From Pseudomonadota bacterium (GTDB lineage Bacteria > Pseudomonadota > Alphaproteobacteria > Sphingomonadales > Sphingomonadaceae), in NCBI GenBank assembly GCA_030271565.1, contig JARXKR010000025.1, positions 12,796-18,290 on the forward strand: 5,495 nucleotides of DNA, in the 5' to 3' direction. The stretch's first letter is position 1; each line of letters begins with the position of its first letter. The notes under the pieces were generated by a model that saw only the letters and a list, made by a program, of their open reading frames with translations, searched no databases and was not told where the DNA came from. Positions 1 to 5,495 of this stretch are shown here, piece after piece. The position numbers and the translations under genes were made by a program.

Positions 1-1628
1 ACTTGCGGCTTTTTGCCCGACCAGCGCTGCGCGGCACGGCGCGCGGCAAGGCGTGCAGCTTCAAGCACCACTTCCTTGTCCTGACGCTGTGCTCCCTTAA
101 GCTTGGTCAATGCAGCAGCGACATCCTTCTGGGCCTCAGCAACGAAACCATCGTGGTCTTCTTCGAGCGGCAGCCCGAGCGATTCGACCTGAACATGACC
201 TTTTGCCCCCAGCACCACGATAACCAGTCCATTCTGCGCCAGTCGCCGCCGCATCACGATGGCTTCTCCGTTCGCAGGCGAAATAATGTCACCGTCGAGG
301 ATCAGGCGGCCATTGCGAACTTCGGCGATCTTGCCCGGTTTGCCCGGAGCAAGCCGGACGAGGTCGCCATTGCCCTGCACCACGGTTTGCGGAATCCCGC
401 GCGCCTTGCCGAGCCGGCCCTGTTCTTTCATGTGACGCATCTCGCCGTGAACCGGGACCAGTATCTGTGGCCTTATCCAGCCATACAGTGCTTCGAGTTC
501 GGGCCTGCCGGGATGCCCTGAGACGTGGATCTCGCTCTGCCGGTCGGTCACGAGCGTAATGTCGCGGCTGGCGAGGCGGTTCTGGATGCGTCCGATCGCC
601 ACCTCATTGCCCGGGATCTGCCGGCTCGAAAACAGCACAACATCGCCGGCTGACAGACCGATTTGATGGCTTTCCTCAGCCACGCGCGACAACGCAGCGC
701 GCGGCTCGCCCTGCCCGCCGGTGGCGAGGATCAAAACCTCGCCGCGCGGCAGAGCCATGGCAGTCTGGAAGTCCACCAGATCGGGGAAATTGCGCAAATA
801 GCCGCAGCCTTTGGCGGTTCGGATGATCCGGTCGAGCGACCGGCCCGCAACGCACAGCCGCCGCTTGGTCGCGTCCGCGACTTCGCCCAGCGTCTGCAGC
901 CGGGCGACGTTGGAAGCGAAAGTGGTGACCAGCACGCGCTTGCCTTTGTGCTTGGCGACTTCGGCCAGCAGTCCATCGCGGACCATGCCTTCGGAACCCG
1001 ATGCCTCGGGATTGAAGACATTGGTCGAATCGCAGACCAGTGCCAGCACGCCTTCATCGCCGATTCCGGTGAGTTCGGCTGCGGTCGCCGGGGTGCCGAC
1101 CAGCGGCGCAGGGTCGAGTTTCCAGTCACCGGTGTGGAAAATCCGCCCGTACGGCGTCTCGATCACCAGCGCATTGCCCTCGGCGATCGAGTGCGCCAAC
1201 GGCACGTAGCGAATGCCGAACGGGCCAATCTGAAAGAGATCGAGGTGATCGATCACGTTGAGTTCGATCTCGCGCGCGATCCCGGCTTCCTCGAGCTTGT
1301 CAGTGACCAGCGCGGCGGTAAACGGGGTGGCGTAGAGCGGCACACCAAGTTCCTGCGCAAAATAGGGCACCGCGCCGATGTGGTCTTCGTGCGCGTGGGT
1401 CAGCACGATCCCGAGCAGGTCCGCCTTGCGCTCCTCGATGAAGTCGAGATCGGCGAAGACCAGTTCGGTGCCGGGGTATTCGTTGGCGCCGAAGGTCATG
1501 CCCAAGTCGACCATCAGCCACTTGCCGTTGCAGCCGTAGAGGTTGACGTTCATCCCGATCTCGCCCGACCCGCCGAGCGCGCAGAACAGCAATTCATTAC
1601 CGGGTTTGTGATTGGTGGTTTTGGTCAT
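1..1628 (-). CDS. rnj: Ribonuclease J, C-terminal end cut by window edge
   Basis: The frame starts at ATG 1628 and stays open to the left edge, giving 542 full codons. Since family members are about 550-560 residues, only a short tail is missing. RNase J is a cytosolic metallo-beta-lactamase/beta-CASP nuclease with endonuclease and 5'-to-3' exonuclease activity, used in rRNA maturation and mRNA decay. The metal-binding residues are all visible: HAHEDH at 78-83, His146 (LAHSIAE), Asp168 (HTGDWKLD) and His394 (PVHGEMRH). All sit at a constant +4 offset from B. subtilis RNase J1 as I remember it (His74, His76, Asp78, His79, His142, Asp164, His390). The beta-CASP part carries DSTN (200-203), ATGGQGEP (302-309) and SGHPG (370-374). 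The visible end, WSGKKPQ, resembles the WGKKP-type C-terminus of alphaproteobacterial RNase J. The ATG overlaps the coaX stop as ATGA, with no strong Shine-Dalgarno site, which suggests coupled translation. Long plus-strand open frames over this gene are shadows. Confidence 0.96.
   Translation of the reverse strand, partial: MTKTTNHKPGNELLFCALGGSGEIGMNVNLYGCNGKWLMVDLGMTFGANEYPGTELVFADLDFIEERKADLLGIVLTHAHEDHIGAVPYFAQELGVPLYATPFTAALVTDKLEEAGIAREIELNVIDHLDLFQIGPFGIRYVPLAHSIAEGNALVIETPYGRIFHTGDWKLDPAPLVGTPATAAELTGIGDEGVLALVCDSTNVFNPEASGSEGMVRDGLLAEVAKHKGKRVLVTTFASNVARLQTLGEVADATKRRLCVAGRSLDRIIRTAKGCGYLRNFPDLVDFQTAMALPRGEVLILATGGQGEPRAALSRVAEESHQIGLSAGDVVLFSSRQIPGNEVAIGRIQNRLASRDITLVTDRQSEIHVSGHPGRPELEALYGWIRPQILVPVHGEMRHMKEQGRLGKARGIPQTVVQGNGDLVRLAPGKPGKIAEVRNGRLILDGDIISPANGEAIVMRRRLAQNGLVIVVLGAKGHVQVESLGLPLEEDHDGFVAEAQKDVAAALTKLKGAQRQDKEVVLEAARLAARRAAQRWSGKKPQ
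1625..1628 (-). promoter_or_regulatory. coaX/rnj stop-start overlap (ATGA)
   Basis: The coaX stop TGA (1627-1625) lies within the rnj start ATG (1628-1626), giving the classic ATGA coupling motif. The preceding bases, reading AACTTCGGATCAAA, offer at best a weak binding site (CGGA), so rnj translation probably depends on ribosomes ending coaX. Confidence 0.75.
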
Positions 1629-2410
1629 TTTGATCCGAAGTTGGTGGAGTAAAGCTGGGCGATACCGCGCAGCGTCAAGTCGGGCTCGACCCGGTCGAAC
1701 AGGTCGCCATGCTGCTGGAACAGCGAGGCAAGACCGCCGGTCGCGATCACTTTGACCGGACGCCCGATCTCGGCTTTCATCCGCGCCAGCATTCCTTCGA
1801 TCATGCTGACATAGCCCCAGTAAATCCCTATCTGCATTTGCCCGACCGTATCGCGTCCGATGACGCTGGCGGTGGGCGGAGGTTCGATGGCGATCCGCGG
1901 CAGCATTGCGGCGGCTTCGTACAGCGCGTCGAGCGACAGGCTGACCCCGGTGGCGATGGAGCCGCCAAGATAGGCGCCGTCTGCACCGATATGATCGAAA
2001 GTGGTAGCGGTTCCGAAGCTGATCACGATCTTGTCACCGCTTTCGAGCGCTTGCGCGGCAATCGCGTTGACCGCGCGGTCAGCCCCGAGCGCGCGGGGCT
2101 CGTCGACCTTGAGCGGGATGCCCCATTCGACCGGCGGGCGCCCAGCGATCAGCGCCTCCACTTCGAAGTACTTCTGCGCCAGCACCTGCAGGTTGTGCAG
2201 CGCGCGCGGCACCACGGTGGCTATCAGCACCGCATTCACATCGGCGCGTTCAAAGCCTTCCATCCGCAGCAGCTGGTCGAGCCAGACGGCGTATTCGTCG
2301 GCGGTGCGGCGCACGTCGGTGGCGATGCGCCAGCGCTGCACGATCGCGCCTGCATCATCGACCAGCGCGAATTTCACATTGGTGTTACCGTTATCGATCG
2401 CCAGCAGCAT
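1625..2410 (-). CDS. coaX: Type III pantothenate kinase
   Basis: CoaX phosphorylates pantothenate (vitamin B5) to 4'-phosphopantothenate, the first committed step of coenzyme A synthesis, in the cytosol. The 261 residues match the usual length of about 255-260. The protein opens MLLAIDNGNTNVKF, with the ATP-phosphate-binding DNGNT at 6-10. GADR (109-112) holds the expected catalytic Asp111. GTATTFD (133-139) is the second nucleotide and cation site, followed by LGGSIATG (148-155), and ATGG (223-226) lies near the C-terminus. These are features of the acetate/sugar kinase-like fold of the type III family. By family knowledge, such enzymes need a monovalent cation and are not feedback-inhibited by CoA; this is not shown by the sequence itself. 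Family position 154 is usually proline (IAPG or ISPG) but is threonine here. The start is fixed by the N-terminal motif and by an AGGAG seven bases upstream, inside birA. It overlaps birA by 20 nt and rnj by 4 nt (ATGA). Confidence 0.96.
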   Translation of the reverse strand: MLLAIDNGNTNVKFALVDDAGAIVQRWRIATDVRRTADEYAVWLDQLLRMEGFERADVNAVLIATVVPRALHNLQVLAQKYFEVEALIAGRPPVEWGIPLKVDEPRALGADRAVNAIAAQALESGDKIVISFGTATTFDHIGADGAYLGGSIATGVSLSLDALYEAAAMLPRIAIEPPPTASVIGRDTVGQMQIGIYWGYVSMIEGMLARMKAEIGRPVKVIATGGLASLFQQHGDLFDRVEPDLTLRGIAQLYSTNFGSK

Positions 2411-3131
2411 CGCCGCTCTCCTCGCCTAAGCGTACTTCGCCCGCATGGACGGTCCGCGTGGTGCCGTTTGCGAGCCGCAGTTGCAAGGCTCCATCGGGTG
2501 CAAGCCCCGCGAATTGGCCTTTGACCGGAGCTTCACCCGGCTCGCCAACCGATAGCAGCGTGCCAATGGGATGCGCGGCGGCTTGCCAGCGGCGAAGCAG
2601 AGGCTCAAGCCCGAAAGTGCGCCAGCGTTCAAGTTCGAGGTCGAAGCATTGCGCCAGCGCTGCGGCAAAGGTGTCGCGGTCGGGCGCCGGGCCGAACGCA
2701 GCCAGAGCAACCGTCCTCTTGCCCTCGACCTGCGGGGCAGCGGCAAGGTTCACCCCTACCCCTACCACCACCGCGTCGCCAACCCGCTCAAGCAATATGC
2801 CGCACAGCTTGGCGCCGCCAATCAGCACATCGTTGGGCCATTTGAGCTGCACCATATGCGGCGGCGGGACCAGCGGCGAGACCGCTTCGAGACCCGCGAG
2901 ACCGGCGACCAGCGCCAACGTGCCTGCCGAAGGATCGCTCGCCTGCAACAGGACGAGCGTCGAGCCCATGAAGTTGCCCGCACCGTCGAACCATTCGCGG
3001 CCTTGTCGGCCCTTCCCTGCTCTCTGCCGGTCAGCGACCAGCCAGTCACCCTCCGCGACCCGCTCTTGCGAACTGATCCGCGCGGCAAGGTCGGCGTTGG
3101 TCGAACCGGTGCTGGCGACGAACTGGATCAA
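2391..3131 (-). CDS. birA: Biotin--[acetyl-CoA-carboxylase] ligase, monofunctional, TTG start
   Basis: This cytosolic enzyme activates biotin with ATP to biotinyl-AMP and transfers it to the acceptor lysine of biotin carboxyl carrier proteins. From the TTG start it has 246 residues. Visible motifs are STGSTN (7-12, substrate-loop start), the biotinyl-AMP loop GKGRQGREW (39-47), KWPND (97-101), Lys108 in GAKLCGIL (the expected biotin-contacting lysine), and VGVGVN (123-128). A small C-terminal beta domain (BPL_C type) covers about 190-235. The E. coli-type N-terminal winged helix is absent, so this is a ligase only and is not expected to act as a biotin-operon repressor. Start choice: the first in-frame ATG (3239) would add 36 residues lying wholly over nuoN, with no family-like sequence in them. 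The TTG overlaps the nuoN stop as TTGA and places STGSTN at the usual distance from the N-terminus. No clear Shine-Dalgarno site precedes it, which suggests reinitiation after nuoN. Function is sure; the exact start is likely but unproven. Confidence 0.93.
   Translation of the reverse strand: MIQFVASTGSTNADLAARISSQERVAEGDWLVADRQRAGKGRQGREWFDGAGNFMGSTLVLLQASDPSAGTLALVAGLAGLEAVSPLVPPPHMVQLKWPNDVLIGGAKLCGILLERVGDAVVVGVGVNLAAAPQVEGKRTVALAAFGPAPDRDTFAAALAQCFDLELERWRTFGLEPLLRRWQAAAHPIGTLLSVGEPGEAPVKGQFAGLAPDGALQLRLANGTTRTVHAGEVRLGEESGDAAGDR
2410..2422 (-). promoter_or_regulatory. coaX ribosome binding site inside the birA 3' end
   Basis: On the minus strand AGGAG (2422-2418), within the longer GAGGAGAG, lies seven bases before the coaX ATG at 2410. 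It is the clearest Shine-Dalgarno match in the window. It sits in birA codons near the C-terminus and decides the coaX start. Confidence 0.8.
3128..3131 (-). promoter_or_regulatory. nuoN/birA stop-start overlap (TTGA), proposed birA start
   Basis: The nuoN stop TGA (3130-3128) overlaps an in-frame TTG (3131-3129) of birA, giving TTGA. The bases just upstream, reading GCTGTTCCCACCGG, contain no Shine-Dalgarno match. Initiation would therefore rest mostly on ribosomes finishing nuoN. A weak codon without its own binding site would keep BirA scarce relative to NuoN, which suits a ligase needed in small amounts; this last point is inference. Confidence 0.65.
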
Positions 3132-4594
3132 ACCGGTGGGAACAGCACGCCCGCTGCGGTCATGGTCAGCGCTGTCAGGCCCTTGGTCACCAGGTAGCCG
3201 AGCGGTGAGACGAACACCGCACAGCTCGCCAGCAGCCATTCGTGGAGCATGTCACTACGCCCGGTGACGCGGCCTGCAGGTTCGTCAAAGTACATCACCT
3301 TGAGGACCTTGAGATAGTAATAAGCGCCGATCACGCTGGCCACGGCTGCTGCAGCGGCAAGCCATACCATCCCGGCGTTGACCGCCGACTGGAACACCAC
3401 AAACTTGCCCCAGAATCCGAAGAAGAACGGAATTCCGGCCATCGAGAACATGATCGAACCCAGCCCCAGCGCGAGCATCGGGCGGGTGCGAGAAAGCCCG
3501 GCGATGTCGGCCATGTCTTCAAGCTGGTTGCCGTCAGCGTCCTTGAGCATCAGGATGGCAACGAAACCGCCGATGGTCATCGGCACATAGATCGTCAGAT
3601 ACACCAGCATCGCCGCTGCGCCTTGCGGAGTGGCGCTGGCGAGACCGACCAGCATGAAGCCGACATTGTTGATCGACGAATAAGCCAGCAGCCGCTTGAG
3701 ATTGCTCTGCCCGATCGCGCCGAGCGCACCGACCACTACCGATGCCAGCGCGGCAAAGGTCACGATCTGCTGCCATGCTGCGGCCTGGCTGCCGAACGCT
3801 TCGAGCGCGACCCGCATGGTCAGGGCCAACGCGGCCACTTTGGGAGCTGAGGCGAAGAATGTGGTTACGGGCGTGGGCGCGCCTTCGTAGACATCGGGGG
3901 TCCACATGTGGAACGGCACCGCGCTGATCTTGAACGCGAGGCCCGAGAGCACGAAAGTCAGCCCGAACAGCGCGCCCAGAGACACATGGCCGTTGAGCGC
4001 GGCGGAAATTCCGGCAAAACCGATCGTGCCGGTAAAGCCATAAGTCAGGCTCATTCCGAACAACAGGATCCCGCTGGCTAGCGCGCCGAGCACGAAATAC
4101 TTGAGCCCCGCCTCGGCCGAACGTTCGTCGGTCTTGAGGAAGGCCGCGAGCACATAGGCCGACAGTGAATTGAGTTCGAGCCCGACGTAGAGCGTCAGCA
4201 TGTTGGTCGCCGAGACCATGATCCCCATGCCGAGGACAGCGAACAGCACCAGCACCGGGTATTCGCTACGCATTGCGCGGTATTTCTCGAAGAATGCGGG
4301 TGCGACCAGAAGGGATGCCGCTGCAGCGAGGTAGATCAGCAGTTTGGCGAATGCGGCGAAAGCATCGCCCGACAGAAGTCCATTAAAGGCCAAGGCTTCC
4401 GCGCCGCGCACGCCGTGCCACAGCGCGGGTGCGGTAATGACGGCAGCCCCGATCAGCGTCAGCACTGCCAGCCAAGTGATCGCGCGCGCATCGCGGCGGG
4501 TCTGGCCCCAGGCCGACCCAACCAGCAGGGCGATCCCCACAGTGCTCAGCAATTCTTCGGCTGCACCGATGCGCAGCGACTGGATCCAGTCCAT
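3128..4594 (-). CDS. nuoN: NADH-quinone oxidoreductase subunit N (complex I antiporter-like subunit)
   Basis: This is a complete 488-residue NuoN, close to the usual length of about 480-490. It is the third antiporter-like membrane subunit of complex I, and it helps couple NADH oxidation by quinone to proton pumping. The protein is almost entirely hydrophobic helices, as expected for about 14 membrane spans. The functional charged residues are visible: Glu140 in VGLELNSLSAYVL, Lys222 in LAFKISAVPFHMW, Lys252 in SAPKVAAL and Lys397 in FWGKFVVF. By motif they correspond to E. coli Glu133, Lys217, Lys247 and Lys395. The segment WTPDVYEGAPTPVT (231-244) is the NuoN signature that separates it from NuoL and NuoM. 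The ATG start is fixed by its position on the nuoM stop (TGATG) and by a purine-rich AAGGGGG seven bases upstream. No frameshift or missing motif is seen. The next gene, birA, begins on its stop codon. Confidence 0.97.
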   Translation of the reverse strand: MDWIQSLRIGAAEELLSTVGIALLVGSAWGQTRRDARAITWLAVLTLIGAAVITAPALWHGVRGAEALAFNGLLSGDAFAAFAKLLIYLAAAASLLVAPAFFEKYRAMRSEYPVLVLFAVLGMGIMVSATNMLTLYVGLELNSLSAYVLAAFLKTDERSAEAGLKYFVLGALASGILLFGMSLTYGFTGTIGFAGISAALNGHVSLGALFGLTFVLSGLAFKISAVPFHMWTPDVYEGAPTPVTTFFASAPKVAALALTMRVALEAFGSQAAAWQQIVTFAALASVVVGALGAIGQSNLKRLLAYSSINNVGFMLVGLASATPQGAAAMLVYLTIYVPMTIGGFVAILMLKDADGNQLEDMADIAGLSRTRPMLALGLGSIMFSMAGIPFFFGFWGKFVVFQSAVNAGMVWLAAAAAVASVIGAYYYLKVLKVMYFDEPAGRVTGRSDMLHEWLLASCAVFVSPLGYLVTKGLTALTMTAAGVLFPPV

Positions 4595-4608
4595 CAGTGC
4601 GCCCCCTT
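4592..4608 (-). promoter_or_regulatory. nuoM/nuoN stop-start junction (TGATG) with ribosome binding site
   Basis: The nuoM stop TGA (4596-4594) and the nuoN start ATG (4594-4592) share one base, reading TGATG on the minus strand. A purine-rich AAGGGGG (4608-4602) lies seven bases before the ATG, within the last nuoM codons. It can serve as the nuoN Shine-Dalgarno site. The arrangement fits coupled, near-equimolar synthesis of two subunits of the same complex; that purpose is an inference. Confidence 0.75.
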
Positions 4609-5495
4609 GGCTTGCGCTTCGGCAGGTGTCGGCGCCTTGCCCATTTCAAACTTTGCGTCACCCGCTGGCTTGGTTGCAGCCAAGCGTGCCTCGATCGCGC
4701 GAATATCGCCGCGCATCGGGGCGAGGAAGCTTTCGGGATAGACCCCCATCCACAGCACCGCCGCAGCAATTGGCGCGAGCATCAGCCATTCGCGCGGGTT
4801 CAGATCGGGCATCGCGGCGGCGTCGGCATTGGTCTGGGTGCCGAACGCGATCCGGCGGTACAGGTACAGCATGTAAGCCGCGCCCAGGATGATGCCGGTG
4901 GTGCTGACAAACGCGACCCAGCTCGATTGCTGGTAGATCCCGGCAATGCTCAGGAATTCGCCGATAAAACCGCTGGTTCCGGGCAGGCCTACACTGGCCA
5001 TCGTGAACAGCATGAACAGCAGCGCGTAGTACGGCATGTTGATCGACAGCCCCCCGTAACGGCTGATCTCGCGGGTATGCAGCCGGTCGTAAATCACCCC
5101 GACGCAGAGGAACAATGCAGCCGAAACGAGCCCGTGGCTGAGCATCACGATCATCGAACCTTCGAGCCCTTGCGTGTTGAACGCGAACAGCCCGACCGTG
5201 ACAATCGCCATATGCGCCACCGACGAATAGGCGATCAGCTTCTTCATGTCGGTCTGCACCAACGCCACCAGCGAGGTGTAAACCACCGCGACCATCGACA
5301 GGCCGTAAATCAGCCAGGCGTAATCTGCGCTCGCCGCAGGGAACATCGGCAGCGAGAACCGGATGAAGCCGTAGCCGCCCATCTTGAGCAAAACCCCGGC
5401 CAGGATCACCGAGCCGGCGGTCGGTGCCTGGACGTGCGCATCGGGCAGCCAGGTGTGCACCGGCCACATCGGCATCTTGACCGCGAAGCTGGCGA
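4594..5495 (-). CDS. nuoM: NADH-quinone oxidoreductase subunit M (complex I antiporter-like subunit), 5' end outside window
   Basis: This is the C-terminal 299 residues of NuoM, a membrane-arm subunit of complex I that takes part in proton translocation across the inner membrane. The reading frame is open to the right edge of the window, so the N-terminal part is missing. The visible part begins ASFAVK and continues PMWPVHTWLPDAH, the most conserved signature of the family. Counting from fragment residue 1, the key polar residues are Lys6, Lys37 (LLKMGGYG), His94 (YSSVAH), His120 (SHGLVSAA) and Glu179 (IGEF). Their spacing matches E. coli NuoM Lys234, Lys265, His322, His348 and Glu407 exactly, as I remember that numbering. 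Several hydrophobic membrane helices follow one another up to about residue 256. After that comes a hydrophilic Ala/Lys/Pro-rich tail ending KGAH, which makes the protein slightly longer than E. coli NuoM. The stop TGA shares one base with the nuoN ATG. Identification is essentially certain. Confidence 0.97.
   Translation of the reverse strand, partial: ASFAVKMPMWPVHTWLPDAHVQAPTAGSVILAGVLLKMGGYGFIRFSLPMFPAASADYAWLIYGLSMVAVVYTSLVALVQTDMKKLIAYSSVAHMAIVTVGLFAFNTQGLEGSMIVMLSHGLVSAALFLCVGVIYDRLHTREISRYGGLSINMPYYALLFMLFTMASVGLPGTSGFIGEFLSIAGIYQQSSWVAFVSTTGIILGAAYMLYLYRRIAFGTQTNADAAAMPDLNPREWLMLAPIAAAVLWMGVYPESFLAPMRGDIRAIEARLAATKPAGDAKFEMGKAPTPAEAQAKGAH

Noticed and set aside
663..1652. A 329-codon open frame on the plus strand opposite rnj
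   Set aside because: It lies fully antisense to rnj, whose minus-strand frame has every RNase J motif. Its translation is rich in Arg, Gly, Gln and Asp without any recognisable motif, as typical for the complement of GC-rich coding sequence. No ribosome binding site or partner gene supports it.
1709..2524. A 271-codon plus-strand open frame across coaX and the birA end
   Set aside because: It is antisense to two well-identified genes, crosses their boundary, and has low-complexity His/Arg/Asp-rich translation. It is explained by GC-biased codon use.
2458..3267. Two overlapping plus-strand open frames (about 269 and 208 codons) opposite birA
   Set aside because: Both mirror the birA coding region in different frames, with Ser/Pro/Arg-rich or Arg-rich translations and no motif. 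Two long frames over the same bases point to composition and not to genes.
4383..4769. A 128-codon minus-strand frame spanning the nuoM/nuoN junction
   Set aside because: It is an Arg-rich out-of-frame reading over both nuoM and nuoN, with no motif or independent start signal.
4658..5467. A 269-codon minus-strand frame within nuoM in another frame
   Set aside because: It is a frame-shifted reading of nuoM, Arg- and Gly-rich and not membrane-like, while the nuoM frame carries all family residues.
1..5495. Possible mobile element, CRISPR, tRNA, terminator or defence system
   Set aside because: All bases are covered by five contiguous housekeeping genes. I saw no direct or inverted repeats of note, no cloverleaf-like sequence, no T-run after a hairpin, and no change in base composition that would suggest transfer.

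Overview
The window is a stretch of chromosomal backbone from a GC-rich alphaproteobacterium. The protein sequences look like Sphingomonadales (Erythrobacter/Novosphingobium type); that placement is a judgement from remembered homologues, not a search. All five real genes lie on the minus strand and read from the right edge to the left edge: nuoM (5' part cut off by the window), nuoN, birA, coaX and rnj (RNase J, cut a few codons before its end). No intergenic DNA is present: every base belongs to at least one gene, and there are no RNA genes, mobile elements, CRISPR arrays or terminators.

Right part (about 3128-5495): the last two membrane subunits of the proton-pumping NADH:quinone oxidoreductase (complex I), NuoM and NuoN, both with their key charged residues in place. 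Middle part (about 1625-3131): two cofactor genes. One is a short BirA without a DNA-binding domain, which attaches biotin to acceptor proteins such as acetyl-CoA carboxylase. The other is a type III pantothenate kinase (CoaX), which starts coenzyme A synthesis. Left part (1-1628): RNase J, a metallo-beta-lactamase/beta-CASP ribonuclease for RNA processing and decay.

Every junction overlaps: nuoM/nuoN by 1 nt (TGATG), nuoN/birA by 4 nt (TTGA, if birA starts at TTG as argued here), birA/coaX by 20 nt, and coaX/rnj by 4 nt (ATGA). This is strong evidence for a single polycistronic message with coupled translation. No promoter is visible; the one that drives the genes presumably lies upstream of the nuo genes, outside the window. 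The nuo-birA-coaX-rnj order is, to my knowledge, common in alphaproteobacteria. I therefore read the window as an ordinary housekeeping region and do not see a new biological system in it. The points worth checking are start-site choice, translational coupling, and small family deviations.
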